DNA of 64,000 nt from Chrysaora quinquecirrha (Eukaryota; Cnidaria; Scyphozoa; Semaeostomeae; Pelagiidae), in the NCBI GenBank assembly GCA_014526335.1, contig JACTAT010000044.1:304732-368731 (forward strand). The letters run 5' to 3'. Under the pieces are notes generated by a model, which was not told the DNA's origin, did no database searches, and was given only the letters and a program-made list of their open reading frames with translations. Positions within the stretch are counted from its first letter, which is position 1; each line of letters starts with the position of its first letter. Made by a program: the position numbers and the translations under genes. Shown one piece after another: positions 33,758-47,137 of this stretch.

Positions 33758-35542
33758 CCATAACAATGTATTATGTGTAATACATTCTTTGATTTTCTCT
33801 TCTTGCAAGCTTAACTTGGGGTGAATTTAAAATCAAAGATTAGAGGAAACATTTCTAGAAAATTCACATTTCAAGTAAAACGTCCCTAAATGAAACTGAA
33901 TAAATGTTTTTAGTTTGTCACGATCTATTGGAACACTAAGTGACAAATTATTAGACATGAGAGGACCTTTAAATACGTTGTCTTATTAGAAATTGCTCTA
34001 TTTTACTTCTAGGGAAGCTAGCGTATCTCGGTAACTGTGTCCTTTTTGTAATTTTTGTTCTTCATTCATTGTATTTAAATTGATATCACAAAGGGTATAG
34101 GTCGTTTGAATGCTAAGTTTTGCAAACTAGAGATAATAGTCAGCTACAGACTGACTGGTAATTACAATCAAAACTGATGACTGAACTGATGCTCTTTGGA
34201 GGCTACTTGTCGTTACCTTCTGCATTCATGACTGCTTCAGCTTTGCTCTCTTCGATAAACTTATCCTTTTCCTTCAACCCAAGCAATTGACCACTTTTAT
34301 ACATATCTTCCTCAACAGCAGCCAACTTTTCTCAACCTAAGAATAAGAACACTGCTTTTATTTACCTATCATAAAAGCATTGTCAAGTTCAATAAGAAAT
34401 AGGTAGCCCGTATATTGATGAATACTTCTTTTGATCTTTGGTACAAATCTTTGGCAAACTTTTTTATCTTCTCTTTATTCCAGCCTGCAGCATAATCAGT
34501 TATTGTTTCTTCACGCCCTTAAATCAAAGCAAAATAAAATTAATCTGGTTATTTTGTTTCAGATCTATAAAAAATTTGGACTATCTTCATTCGATGTAAG
34601 TGACAGCTGCTCTTACTGCTTGCAGACATGTGTTTGGTTGTTGAGCCGATTCTGGACATTCTGGCAAACACCTCGTCATCTTCTTCACCACATGTGTAAG
34701 CTGCTCCAGCCTGCCATAAACCCCCGTTCACAATCTGTGGAAAAGGTCAAGGTTAAGAATTCAAAGTAATGTGAAAGGACATTGACACGCTTAGTACACA
34801 AGCATGAAAGTGAGACAATTATATCGCTCCAGTCTTACTGCTAAAAAGAATTTGTGAAAAGAAGTGGACACAAACGCAACCCCTCGAGGACCCGAAAGTG
34901 CTACATAATAAGATAGTCCCTTAACCTAATATACCTCACACGAAGGTGGATGACCCTTTGCATGGAACATTCCAAAAACTGGTTTCATTGTTTCAGCAAG
35001 ATTGACGTCTACAAGTTTTTGTTTTTGTTAAATATAATTGTCAAATTTTGATCCTGTTGTGTATTATTCTTATTGCTCGCTGATGAAGTTTTGTTAATTA
35101 TAGCTCAGTATTAGTTTTTAAAATCTTATGCTTTTTTGACATTTGTTGAATTTAGATGGTTTTATGATAGAAGTTTTTTACCTTGAAAATCCTTTGTTAA
35201 TTCAAGGATTCCTAGTGTTTTTACCTACAAACCATAAGGTCCCCAGCTTTTCTAGCTTTCCCAGCTTTAGTTTTCTCCCTCTCCAGCTTTCCTAGGAAAA
35301 TCCCAGAAATTGAAGCTGCAGAATTTACACAGCTTTCCTAGGAATTTTGCTCATTTTCCCAGCTTCCCCAGCTTTCCCAGCTTTCCTAGAAAATCCCAGA
35401 AATTGAGGCTGTGAAATTTACCCAGCTTTTCCTAGCTTTTTTAATCCTAGGAATCCCAGAAAACTGGGAGAAATATCCCCAGTAATTACCCAGAAAATTC
35501 CTAGGATTTCCTAGGAATTTCCCAGCTTTTTTGGTACGGGCT

Positions 35543-35845
35543 GTTATAAAAGCTTCTTGACATGCCATGTACAGTGCGAAGATGTCTTGTTAAATCACGT
35601 AGAGGAACACCTTTCTTATTACAATTTTCTACTTGACATTTCTCTGCACATCTGTACCTCATGTAATCTGCTTGCCAGTATGCGTCAGTGACTTCGTCAT
35701 CTGTTGGTCTTCTTAGTCTTTGGTGCTCCCTAACTGTCAATGCTGGGTGTTGCTCACGCAAATTCCTCTGCAAGTCAAGATAGGCCATCCCAAAGTACCT
35801 GCAACTGCGGACTCTGCAGCATCCCTCCAATTTGGTATTAGACAT
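35543..35845 (-). pseudogene. isolated exon 1 of the Cys/His-rich gene, unit 3
   Basis: Same as the unit 2 copy with one silent change near the start. Downstream exons are absent. Confidence 0.7.
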
Positions 35846-36116
35846 CTAGATTTCAATAATTATTTGGTTGAGATATAGGAAAAGAAACCCAAGAAAGTGT
35901 TCAAAGATAATGATATCAATTAACATTCTGACATTATTAGCCAAATGATAGGTATGATTTAATCAATTAATAGATGTTTCATTAATATAATTGTTTATAA
36001 GTATAATATAATCAAGTGATAGATATTTCATAAATACAACTGTTCATAACATAGACGATGACCAAAAAATTATAGGTAGTCTGATATGTCTTTGCTATGT
36101 AGTCTTCAGGGGCGCA

Positions 36117-36835
36117 AATCAAAAAAATTATTGTGGGGGGTGTCATGAAGTGGGACAGAAGGGTATTGGTCTTTGTGTGCTGAAAAGCGCAACCACCTAG
36201 GGGGTTCGGGGGCATGCTCCCCCGGAAAATTTTGAAAAATTGGGTTGCTAGAATCGCTCTGGTGACCATTTCAGGACTCTTAATGTAATTTTTGCGCAGC
36301 CCAGCTGTTGAAGAAAATCTAAGAAACAACAAGTTTTGTCAAAATTTATGTCGATGTTGTCGCCTCTCGCCCGGAATTGTCCAGAAAAATAAAAAATAAG
36401 GCCAGAAATGGCTGACACAACTTGTCTTTGTTGTACAGCTAGGCATCTCCTGACTAACGACAGTATTGACTACCAATACATTGTACTGTCATGAAGGGAT
36501 TGGGTTGCAATTGGCCGAAAGTTGTCCCGCCTAGCTGCTCTGGCCCTTTTGTTTGCTAATTTGTTCTTTCAAGAAAACATCATCACTATTTCCTGCTATG
36601 CAAAACAGCGTGGTGAATTAAGTTCAATGTTCAATGATCTGCATGAGAGCAATTTTTCACCGATTTTTCTTTGGGATTCGGGTACAACTCTGTTTATTAC
36701 TATTGAAAATGGAAATAATTTACTTCAGAGCCGGATCGGGACCGACTTTATCACTATAAAGTAGCTACTGGGACCGGTTGGAAAAATTATTGGGGGGTGT
36801 CACACCCCCCACACCCCCCTTCATTTGCGCCCCTG
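36117..36835. mobile_element. non-autonomous hAT-like element, unit 3
   Basis: Same insertion with intact CAGGGGCG terminus and GTAGTCTT flanks. Confidence 0.8.
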
Positions 36836-38670
36836 GTAGTCTTCGTTTCTGCTTTTGCAATGTCAGTTATGATGTCGTTATGAAAGAATAGAGGCATAGG
36901 CCTACATACTTCTTTTTTTGCAGTAGTCTTTGGCATTATTCTTTAAAACGACAGTGATACTCTAAACAAGCAGAAATAATGTCTAAAAGATTCTAATCGA
37001 CTCGAGTCAGTTCAGATTTAAATATGTGCACTAAAAATCAGAGAGACTGTGTGGAAGATTCAAGAGGCAGATGACTATTTTTGGCGGGAATTTTGTCTGC
37101 TTTCCTTTTTCTATTCTATCAAATACGAGGCACGACAAGGAAAAGAGGTTTGAGTTCAAAGTGCAAAGTTCTAAGTACTACATCCCACATCATGAGTACA
37201 ACGTAAATTTAATAATAAGTGTTGGGAAACAGATTCAATTTTGATGTCAACACTATGCGTCTTGTGTGACCAAGTTCAACTTGCAAATTATGAAAAACTA
37301 AAGAATTGAAATCAGAATTGCAAGAGCGAAGAGGCGGCAGGGCAACATGCAACAAGGGCAAGGCCACACTATACTCCTGCACTGCAGAGCATGGCAGTTT
37401 TCAGCATGATGTCAGGTGTGCAAAGAGCCACGTTCTATTGTCTTATCCTATTCTTTTTTGGACAATTCTGTGTGTACATTCAAAACTATAAGAAAATATG
37501 TGGAATTCGACTCTCCTAGGTGCAGGTCAAAGCATTTTTTAAATTGTTGCTGCGCATGTTTTTAAACCAAAAATTAAGAATGAAATTTAAAATACATATG
37601 CAGCAAATATCAGTTTTCTTCCTCATAGTCGGCCTCATAGTCTTCTTCACTATTTTCATCATCACTTGAAGAAAATATTTCAAAATCACTGCCATCAAGC
37701 CCTTCATCTGAATCTTCCTGTTCCATTACTGTATGCTCATTACTCAAGCCTGCACAACCGTCATTAGCAGCATGTGTCATCTCATATGTCACAATTTTGC
37801 CAAACCATTGGTATCCTTTCTTTAATTGTTCCAAGCCGTCGTGGATGCCTGCTTTAACTACCGCTTGAGCTCCCAACACAACTGGCAACTTTTGAAAATC
37901 ATATTCATAACATTTCTAAACAAGAAATTGCTAATTAGCTTCTGTTCCACTGGTAACCTCTCAGTGGGTATACAGGATAAAATTTCTAATGTATATCGTA
38001 ATAGATGAATCCTGGATTGTATTCTTGTTATTTTTCTTCTGCAAGTGCAGAAAAGAAAAAGGGTGCAAGTCTGAATTTTATCCACTCCTTTGCAATCTAT
38101 TGTACAGAATCATTGAATAGTCAGTGATTTATAAAAGAACGAAAATTCCCACCCACCAATACACCTTACTGTTTTTTTCAAACATTTTCACATTCTACAT
38201 TTCTTTTTTCTAAGTTCAATTTTTGGTTATTAATGGAATACAAAAGATGCTTAATTCTGAAACTTTCAAATGGTGGGCAAAATCAACATAGCGGCCCATA
38301 TCACCTGAGACTTTTGATGATTTTTTTGGGAAATCACTAAATATGAAGGAGAAATGATTGAAAAAATTGCTCCTCTGCTTTGGTTTTAAACCATCAGAGC
38401 TGAAAACATATACACTGATTGAAAATAAGTTAAAGTTGATTATTATGGTGAAGATGTCATAAAAAGGAAAAGAAAAGTGATTAAGAACTTGCAAGACTGA
38501 CTGTAGCATCCTCAGAACTCCCTTGCTGTGTGCACTTGTCTACCTCATCTGCATCACACAAAGTTGAATTTGACAGCTCTATGAAAAAGTAAAGGTTTGC
38601 AAAGTTTTACAATCTATTGCTTTCCAAATATTCAGCGCATAATGTGAAATGATTAATTAAAAAGGTTTCT

Positions 38671-38984
38671 AGCCAACTCCACCACTACCAACTCGCCCAA
38701 TTGCCAACTCGCCCAACTTTCAAAGTCAACTTGCCCCATCTCAAAAGTCAACTCACCCCCACTGAACTATAAATTGTTAAAATTGTGGGCTCTAGCCCAC
38801 ACCCCCTTTCATCATACTGATAGATTCACTGAAATTTTATTGTTTTCTATACTTTATTTAATGGTGGGTTTACTTGACTTGATAGATGGGGTGAGTTCAC
38901 TTTGAAAGTGGGGCAACATGACTTGAAGAGGTCCGACTTGACCATGTTAAGGCGGGGCGAGATGGTAGTGGGGCGAGTTGACCT
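38671..38984. mobile_element. same MITE, unit 3
   Basis: Same insertion carried in tandem unit 3. Confidence 0.6.
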
Positions 38985-40406
38985 GTTACCATTAAAAGTA
39001 TGAGACATTACCACTGAGATTTGATCTCAAAGACTGCAAGAATTTTGTCTGGTAAAACTCCATATACGACTGCATCTCTTGTTTTAACAGAATTCTTTCT
39101 TCCTTGAGCCGTTCTTTTATGACTGATTGAAGGACTAGTTTTCTTTTTGCCAGCAATAAGTCTGGAAAGCGTCAAAAAGAACAAGTATGTCAAACCAATA
39201 CAAATGTTTAAGTTTACCATTCTTTACCAAAGTACAATCCTTGAGATGCTCAACTATTGCCCATATTCCTTATATGAGACTACTGTAATTCTGAAGCCCC
39301 AATCTGCTGGAAACATTCTCTATTGTGGCAAACATACTGAGACTTACAATGGTCTTACAAGTTAATTGTCATATACATGACAAACATTTTAGATGCAAAA
39401 GTTCCCATCACTTTTGAAATTTAGTTTTTTTATGTTTTTATTGTGCCAGCAAACCTGTGCATTTGTTTTATGATTTGGTAAAAATAGTGTAGAAGAAAAA
39501 AATGATTTCTACTGTAAAGCATAGTGTAAAGATAAACTTTACCACTGACTGTTTAAAAGCGAATTACCATATTTACCATCATTCATATTTTCTTGCTCAG
39601 ATTGCCAAGGAAACTTTCCATCAAGGACCTTTTCCACTTCACAAGTTCCCAGTAATGCAGATCTACCTGTGAGTCTCACATTTCTGTTGTATATATCAAT
39701 CAGCTCACCAATACATTCTTTAATGCTTGCAATTCGAACTCTTATTTGTCATCTTTTTTTACTGGAATCTAAAAATGTAAAACCTCTATCCTGAAAATCT
39801 TTTATCTTGGGCTACCGAAATTGGAACTATTTGTGGCTAGTTTGCATTTAAGTCAAGTATTTCCTGCCCTGGCATATTTCCAAGCAGACAGTCTTTTCTG
39901 CTATTTTTCGACTGATCAAGTACTGATCATATAAAGAACTTACCTGTCAACTTGCCATAATTGTGAGAGAGATGTAAACATGATGCATATTGAGCTTCAA
40001 TGTTCATTTGAAATATTTTGAAAATCTTATCCAGCATGGCATTTTTTGTCTCACCACTACTAAAATCGTATGTCTCATATCGTTGGCTAAGAACTGCATA
40101 CTTAGAACGAAGATCTGCATCTGATTTAGACAAGCAAGCAATCTTTATGTGTTTCAAGGAGATGTCTGGGATGTCTTCATTACCAAATGCCAATCCTTCT
40201 CTCAGGGGCAACTTGTTCTTATTCTCCAAATGAATATGAATGAGCAGGAGCACTTCAGCACCAGTGAACACAATATTCGTCACAGAATTCTCAATAACTA
40301 TTTCGAATAACAAAAAAATTGCTTAAATTAACAACAAACAACACATGCAAATCACTGTTAAACAACTTCATCAAACTGAGCTGAAGGTTTGACAATGAAA
40401 AATACA

Positions 40407-40449
40407 ATACCAGTTTCGCCCAATGTCAGGGCTCACCAGTGCAGCTAGA
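40407..40449 (-). ncRNA. decayed hammerhead motif in KDZ intron, unit 3
   Basis: As in unit 1, but the core box reads CTGGTGA, which should abolish catalysis. Confidence 0.65.
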
Positions 40450-42230
40450 CCATAACAATGTATTATGTGTAATACATTCTTTGATTTTCTCTTCTTGCAA
40501 GCTTAACTTGGGGTGAATTTAAAATCAAAGATTAGAGGAAACATTTCTAGAAAATTCACATTTCAAGTAAAACGTCCCTAAATGAAACTGAATAAATGTT
40601 TTTAGTTTGTCACGATCTATTGGAACACTAAGTGACAAATTATTAGACATGAGAGGACCTTTAAATACGTTGTCTTATTAGAAATTGCTCTATTTTACTT
40701 CTAGGGAAGCTAGCGTATCTCGGTAACTGTGTCCTTTTTGTAATTTTTGTTCTTCATTCATTGTATTTAAATTGATATCACAAAGGGTATCGGTCGTTTG
40801 AATGCTAAGTTTTGCAAACTAGAGATAATAGTCAGCTACAGACTGGTAATTACAATCAAAACTGATAACTGAACTGATGCTCTTTGGAGGCTACTTGTCG
40901 TTACCTTCTGCATTCATGACTGCTTCAGCTTTGCTCTCTTCGATAAACTTATCCTTTTCCTTCAACCCAAGCAATTGACCACTTTTATACATATCTTCCT
41001 CAACAGCAGCCAAATTTTTCTCAACCTAAGAATAAGAACACTGCTTTTATTTTACCTATCATAAAAGCATTGTCAAGTTCAATAAGAAATAGGTAGCCCG
41101 TATATTGATGAATACTTCTTTTGATCTTTGGTACAAATCTTTGGCAAACTTTTTTATCTTCTCTTTATTCCAGCCTGCAGCATAATCAGTTATTGTTTCT
41201 TCACGCCCTTAAATCAAAGCAAAATAAAATTAATCAGGTTATTTTGTTTCAGATCTATAAAAAATTTGGACTATCTTCATTCGATGTAAGTGACAGCTGC
41301 TCTTACTGCTTGCAGACATGTGTTTGGTTGTTGAGCCGATTCTGGACATTCTGGCAAACACCTGCTCATCTTCTTCACCACATGTGTAAGCTGCTCCAGC
41401 CTGCCATAAACCCCCGTTCACAATCTGTGGAAAAGGTCAAGGTTAAGAATTCAAAGTAATGTGAAAGGACATTGACACGCTTAGTACACAAGCATGAAAG
41501 TGAGACAATTATATCGCTCCAGTCTTACTGCTAAAAAGAATTTGTGAAAAGAAGTGGACACAAACGCAACCCCTCGAGGACCCGAAAGTGCTACATAATA
41601 AGATAGTCCCTTAACCTAATATACCTCACACGAAGGTGGATGACCCTTTGCATGGAACATTCCAAAAACTGGTTTCATTGTTTCAGCAAGATTGACGTCT
41701 ACAAGTTTTTGTTTTTGTTAAATATAATTGTCAAATTTTGATCCTGTTGTGTATTATTCTTATTGCTCGCTGATGAAGTTTTGTTAATTATAGCTCAGTA
41801 TTAGTTTTTAAAATCTTATGCTTTTTTGACATTTGTTGAATTTAGATGGTTTTATGATAGAAGTTTTTACCTTGAAAATCCTTTGTTAATTCAAGGATTC
41901 CTAGTGTTTTACCTACAAACCATAAGGTCCCCAGCTTTTCTAGCTTTCCCAGCTTTAGTTTTCTCCCTCTCCAGCTTTCCTAGGAAAATCCCAGAAATTG
42001 AAGCTGCAGAATTTACACAGCTTTCCTAGGAATTTTGCTCGTTTTCCCAGCTTCCCCAGCTTTCCCAGCTTTCCTAGAAAATCCCAGAAATTGAGGCTGT
42101 GAAATTTACCCAGCTTTTCCTAGCTTTTTTAATCCTAGGAATCCCAGAAAACTGGGACAAATATCCCCAGTAATTACCCAGAAAATTCCTAGGATTTCCT
42201 AGGAATTTCCCAGCTTTTTTGGTACGGGCT

Positions 42231-42533
42231 GTTATAAAAGCTTCTTGACATGCCATGTACAGTGCGAAGATGTCTTGTTAAATCACGTAGAGGAACACCT
42301 TTCTTATTACAATTTTCTACTTGACATTTCTCTGCACATCTGTACCTCATGTAATCTGCTTGCCGGTATGCGTCAGGGACTTCGTCATCTGTTGGTCTTC
42401 TTAGTCTTTGGTGCTCCCTAACTGTCAGTGATGGGTGTTGCTCACGCAAATTCCTCTGCAAGTCAAGATAGGCCATCCCAAAGTACCTGCAACTGCGGAC
42501 TCTGCAGCATCCCTCCAATTTGGTATTAGACAT
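42231..42533 (-). pseudogene. isolated exon 1 of the Cys/His-rich gene, unit 4
   Basis: Same exon with four amino-acid changes (for example EQHPSLTV and DEVPDAYRQAD). All C and H residues are kept. Downstream exons are absent. Confidence 0.7.
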
Positions 42534-42794
42534 CTAGATTTCAATAATTATTTGGTTGAGATATAGGAAAAGAAACCCAACAAAGTGTTCAAAGATAATG
42601 ATATCAATTAACATTCTGACATTATTAGCCAAATGATAGGTATGATTTAATCAATTAATAGATGTTTCATTAATATAATTGTTTATAAGTATAATATAAT
42701 CAAGTGATAGATATTTCATAAATACAACTGTTCATAAAATAGAGGATGACCAAAAAATTATAGGTAGTCTGATATGTCTTTGCTATGTAGTCTT

Positions 42795-43515
42795 CAGGGG
42801 CGCAAATCAAAAAAATTATTGGGGGGGTGTCATGAAGTGGGACCGAAGGGTATTGGTCTTTGTGTGCCGAAAAGCGCAACCACCTAGGGGGTTCGGGGGC
42901 ATGCTCCCCGGAACATTTTGAAAAATTGGGGTGCTAGAATCGCTCTGGTGACCTTTTCAGGACTCTTAATGTAATTTTTGCGCAGCCCAGCTGTTGAAGA
43001 AAATCTAAGAAACAACAAGTTTTGTCAAAATTTATGTCGATGTTGTCGCCTAGCGCCCGGAATTGTCCAGAAAAATAAAAAATAAGGCCAGAAATGGCCG
43101 ACACAACTTGTCTTTGTTGTACAGCTAGGCATCTCCTGACTAACGACAGTATTGACTACCAATACATTGTACTGTCATGAAGGGATTGGGTTGCAATTGG
43201 CCGAAAGTTGTCCCGCCTAGCTGCTCTGGCCCTTTTGTTTGCTAATTTGTTCTTTCAAGAAAACATCATCACTATTTCCTGCTATGCAAAACAGCGTGGT
43301 GAATTAAGTTCAATGTTCAATGATCTGCATGAGAGCAATTTTTTACCGATTTTTCTTTGGGATTCGGGTACAACTCTGTTTATTACTATTGGAAATGGAA
43401 ATAATTTACTTCAGAGCCGGATCGGGACCGACTTTATCACTATAAAGTAGCTACTGGGACCAGTTGGAAAAATTATTGGGGTGTCACACCCCACACCCCC
43501 TTCATTTGCGCCCTG
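42795..43515. mobile_element. non-autonomous hAT-like element, unit 4
   Basis: Same insertion, more diverged. The right end has lost one C (gcgccctg). Confidence 0.8.
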
Positions 43516-45349
43516 GTAGTCTTCGTTTCTGCTTTTGCAATGTCAGTTATGATGTCGTTATGAAAGAATAGAGGTATAGGCCTACATACTTCTTTTTTTG
43601 CAGTAGTCTTTGGCATTATTCTTTAAAACGACAGCGATACTCTAAACAAGCAGAAATAATATCAAAAAGATTCTAATGGACTCGTGTAAGTTCAGATTTA
43701 AATATGTGCACTTAAAATCAGGGGAAAATGTGTGGAAGATTCAAGAGGCAGATGACTATTTTTGGCAGGAATTTCGTCTACTTTCCTTTTATTTATTCTA
43801 TCAAATACGAGGCATGACAAGGAAAAGAGGTTTGACTTCAAAGTGCAAAGTTCTAAGTACTACATCCGACATCATGAGTACAACGTTAATTTAACGAAAA
43901 GTGTTGGGAAAAAGGTTCATTTTTTATGTCAACACTATGTGTCTTGTGTGACCAATTTCAACTTGAAATTTATGAAAAACTAAAGAATTGAAATCAGAAT
44001 TGCATGAGTGAAGAGACGGCAGGGCAACAGGCAACAAGGGCAAGGCCACACTATACTCCTGCAGAGCATGCGAGTTTTCGGCATGACGTCAGGTGTGCAA
44101 CGAGCCACTTTCTATTGTTCTATCCTATTCTTCTTTGGACAATCCTGTGTGTGCAGTCAAAACTATAAGAAAATGTGTGGGATTTGAGTCTCCTAGGTGC
44201 AGGTCAAAGCATTTTTTTAAATCGTCGCTGCGCATCTTTTTAAACCAAAAATTAAAATAAAAAATGAAGTTAAAAGTAAAATTAAAAATACATATGCAGC
44301 AAATATCAGTTTTCTTCTTCATAGTCTTCATCAGAAAATATGAAGAAAATATTTCGAAATCACTGCCATCAAGCCCTTCATCTGAATCTTCCTGTTCCAT
44401 TACTGTGTGCTCATTACTCAAGTCTGCAAAACCATCATTCGCAGCATGTGCCATCTCATATGTCACAATTTTGCCAAACCATTGGTATGCTTTCTTTAAT
44501 TGTTCCAAGCAGTCGTGGATGCCTGCTTTAACTACAGCTTGAGCTCCAAAAACAACTGGCAACTTTTGAAGATCATATTCATAATGTTTCTAAAGAAGAA
44601 ATTGCTAATTAGTTTCTGTTCCACTGATAGTCTCTCAGTGTAGAATACAGGATAAAATTTCCAATGTATATCGTAGTAGATGAATCCCAGATTGTATTCT
44701 TGTTATTTTTCTTCTGCAAGTGCAGAAGAGAAAAAGGGTGCAAGTCTGAATTTTATCCACTCTTGCACTCTATGGTACAGAATCATTGAAAAATGATAGT
44801 CAGTGTTTTATAAAAGAACGAAAATTCCCACCCACCAATACACCTTACTGTTTTTTTCAAAGATTTTCACATTCTACATTTCTTTTTTCTAGGTTCAATT
44901 TTTGGTTATTAATGGAATACAAAAGATGCTTAATTCTGGAGCTTTCAAATGGTGGGCATAATCAACATAGCGGCCCATATCACCTGAGACTTTTGATGAT
45001 TTTTTTGGGGAATCGCTAAATATGATGGAGAAATGATTGAAAAAATTGCTCCTCTGCTTTGGTTTTAAACCATCAGAGCTGAAAACATATACACTGATTG
45101 ACAATAAGTTTAAGTTGATTATTATGGTGAAGATGTCATAAAAAGCAAAAGAAAAGTGATTAAGAACTTGCAAGACTGACTGTATCATCCTCAGAACTTC
45201 CTTGCTGTGTGCACTTGTCTACCTCATCTGCATCACACAAAGTTGAATTTGACAGCTCTATGACAAAGTAAAGGTTTGCAAAGTTTTACAATCTCTTCCT
45301 TTCCGAATATTCAGCACATAATGTCAAATGATCTATTAAAAAGGTTTCT

Positions 45350-45670
45350 AGCCAACTCCCTCACTACCAACTCGCCCAACTTTCAAAGTCAACTTGCCCC
45401 ACCTTCATAGTCAACGTGCCCCATCTCAAAAGTCAACTCACCCCCATTGAACTATAAATTGTTAAAATTGTGGGCTCTAGCCCACACCCCCTTTCATCAT
45501 ACCGATAGATTCGCTGAAATTTTATTGTTTTCTATACTTTATTTAATGGTGGGTTTACTTGACTTGATAGATGGGGTGAGTTCACTTTGAAAGTGGGGCG
45601 ACATGACTTGAAAGAGGTCCGGCTTGACCATGTTAAGGCGGGGCAAGATGGTAGTGGGGCGAGTTGACCT
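45350..45670. mobile_element. same MITE, unit 4 (diverged)
   Basis: Same insertion with an internal rearrangement of the caacttgcccca repeats near 45400. Confidence 0.6.
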
Positions 45671-47094
45671 GTTACCATTAAAAGTATGAGACATTACCAC
45701 TGAGACTTGATCTCAAAGATTGCAAGACTTTTGTCTGGTAAAACTCCATATACGACTGCATCTCTTGTTTTAACAGAATTCTTTCTTCCTTGAGCCGTTC
45801 TTTTATGACTGATTGAAGCACTAGTTTTCTTTTTGCCAGCAATAAGTCTGGAAAGCGTGAAAAAGAACAAGTATGTCAAACCAATACAAATGTTTAAGTT
45901 TACCATTATTTACCAAAGTACAATCCTTGAGATGCTCAACCATTGCCCATATTCCTCATTTGAGACTACTGTAATTCTGAAGCCCCGATCTGCTGGAAAC
46001 ATTCTCTATTGTGGCAAACATACTGAGACTTACAATGGTCTTACAAGTTAATTGTCATATACATGACAAACATTTTTGATGCAAAAGTTCCCATCACTTT
46101 TGAAATTTAGTTTTTTTATGTTTTTATTGTGCCAGCTAACCTGTGCATTTGTTTTATGATTTGGTAAAAATAGTGTAGAAGAAAAAAATGATTTCTACTG
46201 TAAAGCATAGTGTAAAGATAAACTTTACAACTGACTGTTTAAAAGCGAATTACCATATTTACCATCATTCATATTTTCTTGCTCAGATTGCCAAGGAAAC
46301 TTTCCATCAAGGACCTTTTCCACTTCACAAGTTCCCAGTAATGCAGATCTACCTGTGAGTCTCACATTTCTGTTGTATGTATCAATCAGCTCACCAATAC
46401 ATTCTTTAATGCTTGCAATTCGAACTCTTATTTGTCTTCTTTTTTTACTGGAATCTAAAAATGTAAAACCTCTATCCTGAAAATCTTTTATCTTGGGCTA
46501 CCGAATTTGGAACTATTTGTGGCTAGTTTGCATTTGAGTCAAGTATTTCCTGCCCTGGCATATTTCCAAGCAGACAGTCTTTTCTGCTATTTTTCGACTG
46601 ATCAAGTACTGATCATATAATGAATTTACCTGTCAACTTGCCATAATTGTGAGAGAGATGTAAACATGATGCATATTGAGCTTCAATGTTGATTTGAAAT
46701 ATTTTGAAAATCTTATCCAGCATGGCATTTTTTGTCTCACCACTACTAAAATCGTATGTCTCATATCGTCGGCTAAGAACTGCATACTTAGAACGAAGAT
46801 CTGCATCTGATTTAGACAAGCAAGCAATCTTTATGTGTTTCAAGGAGATGACTGGGATGTCTTCATTGCCAAATGCCAAGCCTTCTCTCAGGGGCAACTT
46901 GTTCTTATTCTCAAAATGAATATGAATGAGCAGGAGCTCTTCAGCACCAGTGAACACAATATTCGCCACAGAATTCTCAATAACTATTTGGAATAACAAA
47001 AAATTTGCTTAAATTAACAACAAAAAACACATCCAAATCACTGTTAATCAACTTCATCAAACTGAGCTGAAGGTTTCACAATGAGAAATACAAT

Positions 47095-47137
47095 ACCAGT
47101 TTCGCCCAATGTCAGGGCTCATCAGTGCAGCTAGACC
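47095..47137 (-). ncRNA. decayed hammerhead motif in KDZ intron, unit 4
   Basis: Core kept, stem I lost, as in unit 1. Confidence 0.65.

Larger units (their letters stand above)
28335..35012 (-). repeat. tandem unit 2 (6678 bp)
   Basis: Nearly identical to units 1 and 3. Differences are mainly single-base homopolymer length changes. A G-to-C change near 31026 creates a TGA in the final KDZ exon. Confidence 0.9.
30926..35012 (-). pseudogene. KDZ transposase 3' exons, unit 2
   Basis: Same exon set as unit 1. The final exon has a premature TGA after MEQED (near 31026). Exon A is truncated at the unit boundary, which removes the two catalytic aspartates. Exon D near 34330 has lost one base in an A/T run compared with unit 1. 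Confidence 0.8.
35013..41702 (-). repeat. tandem unit 3 (6690 bp)
   Basis: Nearly identical to unit 2. It shares some variants with unit 4 (tttgctatgtagtc, gcgaattacc, actgcatactt), so it is intermediate between units 2 and 4. Confidence 0.9.
37610..41702 (-). pseudogene. KDZ transposase 3' exons, unit 3
   Basis: Exons I to B are open, and exon A is truncated at the unit boundary as in units 1 and 2. Exon B reads CGEEDEQVFARMSR as in unit 4, rather than GEEDDEVF as in units 1 and 2. Confidence 0.8.
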
